Shown here: positions 7,361 through 15,012 of the stretch, one piece after another | How positions within the stretch are numbered: position 1 is the first letter of the stretch | Layout of the letters: each line of letters starts with the position of its first letter | From: Streptomyces endophytica | GTDB lineage: Bacteria > Actinomycetota > Actinomycetes > Streptomycetales > Streptomycetaceae | Direction: 5' to 3' | Length of the DNA stretch: 64,000 nucleotides | Assembly: GCF_026153355.1 (NCBI RefSeq) | Contig: NZ_CP110636.1 | Coordinates: 6,262,001 to 6,326,000, forward strand | Made by a program: the position numbers and the translations under genes | The notes under the pieces: model-generated | What the model saw: the letters and a program-made list of their open reading frames with translations, nothing else | Database searches by the model: none | Told to the model about the DNA's origin: nothing

Positions 7361-9385
7361 TCAGTCGCGGAGCTCCAGCGGCGGGACGTCGTCGCGCGGG
7401 AAGCCGAAGGTCCGGGCGTAGAGCGCGAGTTCCGCCTCCAGGGTGCGGACCAGCGTCTCGGCGCGGCGGAAGCCGTGGCCCTCGCCGGGGAACGCGAGGT
7501 AGGCGTGCGGTACGCCGCGGCCGGCCACCTCGGCGAGGAAGCGCTCGCACTGCGCGGGCGGGCAGATCACGTCGTCCAGCCCCTGGAGCAGCAGGAACGG
7601 CGCGGTGATCCGGTCCGCGCGGTGCAGCGGCGAGCGCTCGCGGTAGCGGTCGGGGACCTCGGCGAGCGGGCCCACCAGCGACTCCAGGTAGCGGGACTCG
7701 AAGTCATGGGTCTCGCCGTTCGCCCAGCCGGTGAGGTCCAGAACGGGGTAGCTGATGGTGCCGCAGGCGTAGAGGTCGGTGGAGGTCAGCGAGGCGGCGG
7801 TGGTCCAGCCGCCGGCGCTGCCGCCGCGGATGGCGAGCCGGGCGGGGTCGGCGGTGCCCTCCTCCGCCAGCGCCCGGGCGACCGCCGCGCAGTCCTCGAC
7901 GTCCACCACGCCCCACTGGCCGCGCAGCCGCTCGCGGTAGGCGCGGCCGTAGCCGGTCGAGCCGCCGTAGTTGACCTGGGCGACGCCGATGCCTCGGGAG
8001 GTGAAGTAGGCGATCTCCAGGTCGAGCACCAGCGGGGCGCGGCTGGTGGGGCCGCCGTGCGCCCAGATCACGTAGGGCGGCAACTCGCCGTCCGACGCGG
8101 CGTGTTCGGGGTTGTGCGGCGGGTGGATGTGGGCGTGCACGTCCCGTCCGCCTGGGCCGGTGAAGGTGCGGTGCCGCGGCCGCGGGTAGTAGGCCGGGTC
8201 CACGGCGTCGGTGTGCCGGCAGGCGATCGCCCGGGCGCGGCCGGTGCAGGTGTCCAGCTCGACGACCTCGTACGAGCGGTCCGGGCCGGCCGCGATGCCG
8301 ACGACCCGGCTGCCGTGCGCGGCGAGCGTGGGCGTCCACTCCGTCCAGGGGCCGGCGGCGTCGACGAGGTCGCCGCTGACCGGGTCGAGGATGCCCAGCG
8401 TCAGGGCGCCGCGGCCGTGCAGCACCGCGAGGGTGCCGTTGTCCAGGGGGAGGAACCAGCGCTCGCCGACGTTCCACAGCGGGCCGCCGAACTCCTCCTC
8501 CCGGGCGGGGCACAGGCCGCGGCTCGCCACCACGCCGTCGTCCTGCGCACCGGGGCGGATGCGCTGGAGCTCCCACCAGCCGCCGAGGTCCGAGACGAAC
8601 AGCAGCGAGCCGTCGGCGTCCCATTCGACCTGCACCACGGACTCACCCTCGCGCCGCCGCCCGGTGCGGTCGGACCGAGGTCGCCGACCAGCGGCCGGAC
8701 GGCGGTGAACTCGCCCTTGCCGGTGATCTCGGCGAGCATCACCAGCGTGCCGTCCCAGGGCATCTGCGGGTGGTCCCAGGCGAGCCAGGCCGCCCGGCCG
8801 CCGTCCGGCGAGATCCGCGGTCCGGTCACGAACCGGTGCCGGTCGTCGCTCAGCTCCCGTACGGATTCCCGGTGTCCGGCCGCCGAGCCGTCGAGCGGGA
8901 CGGCCGCGATCACCCGCCGCACGTCCGTCGGTCCCGCGCCGGTGAACTCCTCCAGGACGCACCAGACCTCGCCCAGCTCCGGGCGCAGCACCGGATCGAC
9001 CCAGCGCAGGCCCTCCCACCTCGGACCGCGGGGTGAGCGGGCGGGGCTCCCGGCCGCTGTCCGGTTCGAAGGCGTACAGCCGCTGGTCGGCGAAGTCGCA
9101 GAAGACGATCAGCGGTCCGCGCTCGGTGACGGTCCCGGCCCAGGGCAGGCCGCCGTACTCCAGCACCCGGCTGCGGACGTTCCACGGCGCCGGCAGCACC
9201 GTCTCCTCGGTGCCGTCCTCCCGCCGGCGGACCAGCGCCCGGCGGCCGCCCTCGGCGGGGCGTGGTTCGGTCCACCACACCTCGTCGCCGACCACGCCGA
9301 CGAACGCCGGCCGGCCGTCGTGCGCGGCGACCGTCCGGGCATCTATCGGGGACGTCCAGCTGCCGTAAGGGGCCGTGGTCACCAT
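7361..9385 (-). CDS. Prolyl oligopeptidase family (S9) serine peptidase, two compensating frameshifts
   Basis: ATG at 9385 follows GGAGGAGAGG. The N-terminal part is a seven-bladed propeller-like domain and the C-terminal third an alpha/beta hydrolase with GGSAGGW (nucleophile Ser), LLLQGLDD (Asp) and GEGHGF (His), the S9 catalytic triad. The frame leaves at ~9017 (one extra G in GGGAGGG) and returns at ~8655 (one base missing in a GGC repeat); the middle ~120 codons read correctly in the other frame as RWVDPVLRPELGEVWCVLEE onward. Restored length 674 aa is normal. Cytoplasmic, no signal peptide; cleaves short peptides. Neighbouring M20 and M55 peptidases suggest a peptide-utilisation region. 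Confidence 0.8.
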   Translation of the reverse strand: MVTTAPYGSWTSPIDARTVAAHDGRPAFVGVVGDEVWWTEPRPAEGGRRALVRRREDGTEETVLPAPWNVRSRVLEYGGLPWAGTVTERGPLIVFCDFADQRLYAFEPDSGREPRPLTPRSEVGGPALGRSGAAPGAGRGLVRPGGVHRRGTDGRAAGDRGRPARRLGGRTPGIRTGAERRPAPVRDRTADLAGRRPGGLARLGPPADALGRHAGDARRDHRQGRVHRRPAAGRRPRSDRTGRRREGESVVQVEWDADGSLLFVSDLGGWWELQRIRPGAQDDGVVASRGLCPAREEEFGGPLWNVGERWFLPLDNGTLAVLHGRGALTLGILDPVSGDLVDAAGPWTEWTPTLAAHGSRVVGIAAGPDRSYEVVELDTCTGRARAIACRHTDAVDPAYYPRPRHRTFTGPGGRDVHAHIHPPHNPEHAASDGELPPYVIWAHGGPTSRAPLVLDLEIAYFTSRGIGVAQVNYGGSTGYGRAYRERLRGQWGVVDVEDCAAVARALAEEGTADPARLAIRGGSAGGWTTAASLTSTDLYACGTISYPVLDLTGWANGETHDFESRYLESLVGPLAEVPDRYRERSPLHRADRITAPFLLLQGLDDVICPPAQCERFLAEVAGRGVPHAYLAFPGEGHGFRRAETLVRTLEAELALYARTFGFPRDDVPPLELRD

Positions 9386-9429
9386 GGTGCGGATCCTCTC
9401 CTCCACCGGTCGGGCGGGGCGCGGGCCGG

Positions 9430-10790
9430 TCAGGCCGCGCGCAGGAAGTGGTCGAGGACCCGGACACCGAAGTGCAGCCCCTCGACCGGTACGCGCTCGT
9501 CCACGCCGTGGAAGAGCGCCTGGTAGTCGAAGCCCACGGGGAGCTTCAGCGGCGAGAAACCGTAACCGGTGATGCCCAGCCGGGAGAACTGCTTGGCGTC
9601 CGTGCCACCGGACATGCAGTACGGGACGACATGGCCGTCCGGGTCGAAGCGCTCGATGGCGGCCCGCATCGCGGCGTAGGTCGGCCCGTCCACCGGGGCC
9701 TGCAGGGCGACCTCGCGGTGGTGGTACTCCCAGTCCACCTCGGGGCCGGTCAGCTCGTCCATGATGGTGCGGAACTCCGCCTCGCCGCCGGGCACGACCC
9801 GGCCGTCGATGTGGGCGACGGCGGAGCCGGGGATCACATTGACCTTGTATCCGGCCGACAGCATGGTGGGGTTGGCGCTGTTGCGGACGGTCGGTTCGAC
9901 GAGCTTGGCGGACGGGCCGAGCTTGCCGAGGAGCGCGTCGACATCGCAGTCCGGCGCGTCGACGTCCACGTCCAGGCCGTGCAGGGCGACCAGTTCGCGC
10001 AGTGCGGCCCGTACGGTCGGGGTGAGCCGGACCGGCCATTCGTGCTCGCCGATCCGGGCCACCGCGCCGGCCAGCCGGCTGACCGCGTTGTCGTGGTTGA
10101 CCTTCGAGCCGTGCCCGGCCCGGCCGCGGGCGGTCAGCTTGAGCCAGGCGGTGCCGCGCTCCCCCGCCGCGATCGGGTACAGCTGCATCCCACCGCCGGC
10201 GTGGAAGGTGAACGCCCCGGATTCGCTGACGCCTTCGGTGCAGCCGGCGAACAGCCCGGCGTGCCGGTCGGCGAGGAAGCCCGAGCCGTCCTCGGCGCTG
10301 GCCTCCTCGTCGGCGGTGAAGGCCAGCACGATGTCGCGGCGCGGCCGGACGCCGGCACGCGCCCAGTGCCGTACGGCGGCGAGCACCATCGCGTCCATGT
10401 TCTTCATGTCGATGGCGCCGCGGCCCAGACCACGTCGTCGACGACCTCGCCGGAGAACGGGTGCACGGACCAGTCGGCGGGTTCGGCGGGGACCACGTCG
10501 AGATGGCCGTGGACCAGCAGCGCGTCGGCCGCGGGGTCGGTGCCCTCGATGCGGGCGACGACGTTGGTGCGGCCCCGGGTGCGTTCCAGCAGGGCCGGTT
10601 CGATGCCGGCGTCGGCCAGTCGCTCGGCGACGTACTCGGCGGCCGGGCGCTCCCGGCAGGTGCCGTCGCCGGCGTTGCTGGTGTCGATCCGGATCAGGTC
10701 GGAGGTGAATCGCACCACCTCGTCCAGGGCCTGCCGGTCCACCCCGGACCCGTGGTCCGCGGCGCCCTCTTGCTCGGTCTTCTCAGCCAT
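9430..10790 (-). CDS. M20 family zinc metallopeptidase, frameshifted
   Basis: ATG at 10790 follows GGAGGAAGA and lies inside the end of the upstream M55 gene (8-nt overlap). The catalytic half shows HGHLDVVPAE (zinc His and Asp), then FTADEEAS with the catalytic Glu pair, and GGTDAKQFSRLG near the C-terminus. The frame breaks at ~10428 between EVVDDVVW and GRGAIDMKN; one extra G restores 453 aa. M20 enzymes remove C-terminal or dipeptide residues in the cytoplasm. Overlap with dppA indicates translational coupling and a joint role in peptide breakdown. Confidence 0.8.
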
Positions 10791-11622
10791 ATTCTTCCTC
10801 CACGGCGGACGACACGACGGTGGTGACCGCCTTGAAGCACCGGATGGCTTCGTACATGTTCTGACTGGTATACGCGACCCGGCGCTCCGCGCTGCGCTCC
10901 ACGCCGGGCACGCAGGTCGCGGCACCCACCAGATGCTCCGCGTCGAACTCCAACTCGACGTGGAACGGCCCCTGGCGGGCGGGTTCGTGACGGGCCGCCA
11001 GCGCCGCGCCCTTGGCGGCCGCGGCCCGGATGTCGGCGGCCGTACGGGCCGGTGGCCGGCAGACCGCGGCGTAGCGCGAGACGTAGTCCTTGACCGCCAC
11101 GGCGGGCGCCCGCGGGGCGTATCCCTGGGCGTCCCGGCAGGTGCGGTCGTCGCCGGTGACCAGGACGACGGGGACGCCGTACTCGGCGACGACGAGGGAG
11201 TTGAGGTAGCCCTCGCTGGCGCGGGTGCCGTCGACCCAGACGCCGGTGAGGGTGTTGGCGAGGTAGGTGTGGGCGAGGACGCCCTCGGTGCCCGCGCCGG
11301 TGTGGTAGCCGACGAAGGCGATGCCGTCGACGTCGCCGTGCTGCACGCCCTCGACCATGCTGAGCGACTTGTGCCGGCCGGTGAGCATCTGTGCCCGTTC
11401 GTCGAGCTTCTCCAGCAGGAGGTTGCGCATCGACCAGTGGGCCTCGTTGACGAGCACCTCATCGGCGCCGCCGTCGAAGAATCCGGCGATCGCCGCGTTG
11501 ACGTCGGAGGTGAACATGTGGCGGCAGCGTTCCCACTGCGGCTTGCCCGGCAGCACGTCCGCGGGCCAGGTCACGCCGGTGGCGCCCTCCATGTCGGCGG
11601 AGATGAGGATCTTCACGGTCAC
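10783..11622 (-). CDS. M55 family D-aminopeptidase (DppA-like)
   Basis: 279 aa, GTG start at 11622. The N-terminal DMEGATGV carries the metal-binding Asp and Glu of the M55 family, and YHTGAGTEGVLAHT and the NEAHWSMRN segment supply further ligands. DppA of Bacillus is a zinc D-aminopeptidase thought to recycle D-amino-acid peptides from the cell wall. The gene overlaps the following M20 peptidase by 8 nt and is divergent from a PucR regulator, which is the likely controller. Confidence 0.85.
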   Translation of the reverse strand: MTVKILISADMEGATGVTWPADVLPGKPQWERCRHMFTSDVNAAIAGFFDGGADEVLVNEAHWSMRNLLLEKLDERAQMLTGRHKSLSMVEGVQHGDVDGIAFVGYHTGAGTEGVLAHTYLANTLTGVWVDGTRASEGYLNSLVVAEYGVPVVLVTGDDRTCRDAQGYAPRAPAVAVKDYVSRYAAVCRPPARTAADIRAAAAKGAALAARHEPARQGPFHVELEFDAEHLVGAATCVPGVERSAERRVAYTSQNMYEAIRCFKAVTTVVSSAVEEEYG

Positions 11623-11964
11623 CAGTCCTATCGCAGGCAGCAGGCGGTATGCACGATTTTGGACATCACTCGTTCACAACTTTTTCGAGGCATCGAACAT
11701 GCCCGGCAGCACATGACACCTCGTCCGGCACCCTCCAGGACCGCCGAGTTGGCCGCAACACCGTGATGCCCCGGAGACAGCGCAGGTGACTCGGGCACGC
11801 TCGTGTGGCACCGTATTCCACACAGTTTCTGTCGCAAAGCGGAAGGGCATCCGCCAGAATTCCGATGGAGTTCCGACGGACTTCTGTCAGCCGCCGACGC
11901 CCCCAGCCCGGTGGGATAGAACGTCCCGAACCGGCCTCCCACATGAGGAGACAGAGGCAGAATC
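11623..11964. promoter_or_regulatory. Intergenic region between divergent dppA-like and PucR genes
   Basis: 342 bp with no convincing gene. It must hold both promoters. A short dyad TTCGA-GGCA-TCGAA (11684-11697) lies on the dppA side and GAGGAG before 11965 is the ribosome binding site of the regulator. The base composition is less G+C-rich than the flanking genes. Confidence 0.4.
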
Positions 11965-12846
11965 ATGAGCACAGCACGCAATGCCAGCCCGTTAGCGCAA
12001 CTCGGCGACCCGCAGGCCGACGGCGGTGACGACCAGCTGGCCGCCCTCACCGAACTGGTCATCCGTTCTCTTTGCGAGCGCAATCCAGGCTTCCGGGAAC
12101 TCCTGGAGCGGAAGGACGGGGCACAGGTCACCCGGCTGATCGCGGACGTCCTGCGGGCCGGCCGGCCGCTGCCGGCCACGGTGCGGGCGGTCCGGCTGGC
12201 GACCGGCACCGACCTCCACCTCGTCGCCGCGGCGCTCGGCGACTGCCTGGTCAGCCTGCCGGACGGGGCGCCGGGCCTGCTGATCCCCGGCGCGCTCGCC
12301 GACGGCGAGGAGGGACGGGCCCGACTGAAGGGCGTCCTGCGCCACCGCGCCGCCGCGGTCGGCCATGCCGTGCCACCGCAGGACGCCGCCGCCTCGGTGC
12401 GCGCCGCCTCCCGCCTGCTGGAGCTGGCCGCCCGGTGCGACGGCCCCGCCGCGGGCGTGGCGTTCGTCGACGACCACCTCTCCAGCCTGCTGCTCCTCCA
12501 GGACGAGTCGCTCACCCGCACCCTCATCGCCCGGCGGCTCAGGCCGCTCGCGGGCCTGTCACCGGAGCGGTGCGCGCGCCTGGAGGCGACGCTGCTGGCC
12601 TGGCTGGGCGGGATGGGCGCGCCGGAGGTGGCGAAGGCGCTCAGCATCCATCCGCAGACCGTGCGGTACCGGATGCGCCAGCTGGAGAAGCTCTTCGGCG
12701 CCCGGCTGCGCGATCCGCGGGCCCGCTTCGAGATCGAGCTGGCGCTGCGCGGCCGCCGGCTGATGGCGGGCACCCACCGGCGGCGGGCCGCCGCGTCCCG
12801 CCGACCCCGCCCCAGCCGCCTCCGACAGTCGGTGGCCGGCCCCTAG
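11965..12846 (+). CDS. PucR/CdaR family helix-turn-helix regulator
   Basis: 293 aa. The C-terminal helix-turn-helix ALSIHPQTVRYRMRQLEKLF (residues ~223-242) followed by an FEIELALRG tail is the PucR C-terminal DNA-binding domain. The preceding ~200 residues are helical and lack a recognisable GAF or purine-catabolism domain. ATG at 11965 follows GAGGAG. Divergence from the dppA/M20 operon suggests that it activates or represses these peptidase genes in response to an amino-acid or peptide signal; this is inference from position. Confidence 0.8.
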   Translation: MSTARNASPLAQLGDPQADGGDDQLAALTELVIRSLCERNPGFRELLERKDGAQVTRLIADVLRAGRPLPATVRAVRLATGTDLHLVAAALGDCLVSLPDGAPGLLIPGALADGEEGRARLKGVLRHRAAAVGHAVPPQDAAASVRAASRLLELAARCDGPAAGVAFVDDHLSSLLLLQDESLTRTLIARRLRPLAGLSPERCARLEATLLAWLGGMGAPEVAKALSIHPQTVRYRMRQLEKLFGARLRDPRARFEIELALRGRRLMAGTHRRRAAASRRPRPSRLRQSVAGP

Positions 12847-13144
12847 GGGTATCCCCCAGGGCGCCGCGCCGCGTATCGCGCCCCGCCCCCTCCGGTCCGC
12901 CCCGTCCGCCCGGTCCGTCCCGTCCGTCCCTGTTTGGCGAATCTCACACCCGAGCCGCACCCCTCAAATACGGACATAGCGCCACACATTGCCAGGGTGC
13001 CCTCTGACCTGCCCCGTATCGTCACCGTGACCCATGAAGGGCGCGCACGCCGCCGCGCGTGGCCGCGCCGGCCCGACCGCCTCCGGTCACCCGGGGCCGA
13101 CCGCCACCGGCGGGGCCCGAAACAGCGGGACAGGAACCACCTCC
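12847..13144. other. Non-coding spacer upstream of the beta-lactamase-like gene
   Basis: About 300 bp with pyrimidine-rich, repetitive CCGTCCGYCC-like sequence at 12890-12930 and no supported gene. The promoter for the gene at 13145 should lie in the less G+C-rich stretch at ~12935-13020. Confidence 0.3.
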
Positions 13145-14035
13145 ATGCACGGATCACGCCTCCACGGACGACGCCTCGCGACCGGCACCCGCCGCGGGCT
13201 GGCCGCGCTGGCGGCCGCCGGATCACTGCTCACGGTGCTCACCTCGGCGACCCCGGCCGCGGCCGGCACCGCCAGCACCCCGGTGGCCGGTGCCAAGGTC
13301 GTCTGCAGCTCCAAGAAGCCCGGCCTGGCCCCGGCCCTGTCCCACGACATCGCCGACGCCCTGCACGGCCGGCAGAGCGCCTCGGCGCTGGCCTTCTACG
13401 ACCGCCGCACCGGCACCCGCTGCGCCTTCAAGCCCGGCACCCACTTCGACTCGGCGAGTGTGGTGAAGGTCACCGTCCTCGGGGCGCTGCTGCGGCAGGT
13501 CGAGGAGGCGCACCGGAAGCTGACCCCGCACGAGGTCAAGCTGACCACCGCCATGATCACCAAGTCGGACAACGACGCGACCAACGCCCTGTGGCACCAG
13601 ATAGGCCCGGCCGGCGTGCAGCGCTTCCTGGACCTCGCCGGGATGCGGGACACCGTGCCGGGCAGCGGCGCGTCCTGGGGCCTCACCCAGGTCACCGCCG
13701 CCGACCAGCTCACCCTGATGCAGCTGCTCACCACGGACGGGGCGGTGCTCGGCCCGGCCTCCCGCGGCTACGCGCTCGACCTGATGCACCGGGTCGCGCC
13801 CGACCAGCGCTGGGGCGTACCGGCCGGCGCACCGTCCACCGCGACCGTCCACGTCAAGAACGGCTGGCTGCCGCGGGACACCGGCGGCTGGCGGATCAAC
13901 AGCGTCGGCACCTTCACCGGCCACGGCCACGACTACGGCATGGCCGTCCTCTCCACCGGCAACGCGACCATGGACTACGGAGTCGCCACGATCGAGGGCG
14001 CCGCCCGCGTCATCCACCGCGACCTGCAGCGCTGA
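13145..14035 (+). CDS. Secreted serine hydrolase with class A beta-lactamase fold
   Basis: 296 aa with a signal peptide (RRGLAALAAAGSLLTVLTSA, then PAAAG). Active-site motifs of the penicillin-binding/beta-lactamase fold are present: S105-V-V-K108, S141-D-N143 and K238-N-G240. I do not see the Glu166-x-x-Leu-Asn motif of true class A beta-lactamases in the omega-loop region, so deacylation of beta-lactams may be poor and a peptidase or cell-wall role is as likely. Start chosen at 13145 because the signal peptide begins there. Convergent with the PAS gene. Confidence 0.8.
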   Translation: MHGSRLHGRRLATGTRRGLAALAAAGSLLTVLTSATPAAAGTASTPVAGAKVVCSSKKPGLAPALSHDIADALHGRQSASALAFYDRRTGTRCAFKPGTHFDSASVVKVTVLGALLRQVEEAHRKLTPHEVKLTTAMITKSDNDATNALWHQIGPAGVQRFLDLAGMRDTVPGSGASWGLTQVTAADQLTLMQLLTTDGAVLGPASRGYALDLMHRVAPDQRWGVPAGAPSTATVHVKNGWLPRDTGGWRINSVGTFTGHGHDYGMAVLSTGNATMDYGVATIEGAARVIHRDLQR

Positions 14036-14068
14036 GCCGGCCGGCCGCGGGCGGCCACGGCATCTGTC

Positions 14069-14943
14069 CTACCCGAGCTCGGCGGGAAGGCCGTCCCGGC
14101 GGCTGATCTCCAGCACCGGACAGCCCAGCTCCAGGACCTGCGCGACGATCCGGGCGCGCAGGCCGGGACTCAGGTCCGGCATGAACTCGGGGAGCCGGCG
14201 GGTGGGTTCGGCGGCGGCACCGGCTTGATCGGTGTCGGGAAAGTCGGCGTCGGTTGAGTCGGTGGCGGTCACCTCGGCGTCGGTCACGTCCATCACGTCC
14301 GGGTCGGTCACATCGGCGTCGGTCACGTCCGTGTCGATCAGGTCCGGGTCGGTCACGTCGGCGTCGGTGTGCCGGGCGAAGCCGGGTATCCAACCTTCCC
14401 TCCGGTGCCCGGCCCGCACGGGCCGCACGGGCCGTCGGGCAACAGGGCGGCATCCGCGGCGAGGACGAGAGTCGTCCCGGGGCCGGGTGCGGCGAGCGGG
14501 TACGCCCACCACAGCAGGTCCACGGGGCCCGTCCCGCCGGTCGTCATCCGGGCCCGGCCCGCGGTGGGGTAGGACGTCCGACCTCCCATCGAGGCGTGCA
14601 GCCCGCCGTGCCCGTCGCACCCCTCCGCACCGCTGTCGCCGAGGGCGCCGGTGACCGGCATCAGGTCGAGCGCGGGGGCGCCCACCGCCTCCGCACGGCC
14701 GGGTCCGAAGAGCCGGTGGGCGCCGCTGCTCCAGTGGGAGATCCGGCCGTCCGCGGCCACCAGGACGACCGCAAGCGGAATCCGTCCCGGCAGCGCGCGG
14801 CGCGACTCGGCCCCCCTGGCTGCCGTACCCGGCCTGCCCCCGCCGCCCAACGGGCCGTGCTCCACGGGCGGTTGCTTCCTCGTACCCCGATCGTGCCTCA
14901 CCGCCGTCACGCTACGGCCGCCGGCGGAAGCGGTGGGCGGCAT
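14069..14943 (-). CDS. PAS-domain protein, possible remnant of a SpoIIE-type phosphatase, frameshifted
   Basis: The N-terminal part contains a PAS-like segment IPLAVVLVAADGRISHWSSG. After a frame change at ~14395-14437 (one base missing in a G/C run) the C-terminal part reads EGWIPGFARHTDA, then an Asp/Thr/Val-rich repeat (DVTD, DADVTD units), then IVAQVLELGCPVLEI. In full-length Streptomyces PP2C/SpoIIE phosphatases a similar PAS head is followed by GAF and phosphatase domains; here the gene stops right after that head. Restored length 291 aa. Either a stand-alone sensor or a truncated relic. Start uncertain (ATG 14943 or GTG 14901). Confidence 0.6.
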
Positions 14944-15012
14944 TTCCCTAAGAGGCCGAACAGGTGGTATGGCCGCGCAACGGGCCTCCGGGCAGCGCCC
15001 CTCGGCGCGCCG

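Noticed and set aside
7361..9385. Prolyl oligopeptidase as two or three separate genes
   Set aside because: The pieces in two frames together give one complete S9 protein, and the two shifts cancel exactly.
11786..11968. 60-aa open frame between dppA and PucR genes
   Set aside because: Starts without a ribosome binding site, shows no coding bias, and overlaps the regulator start and its ribosome binding site.
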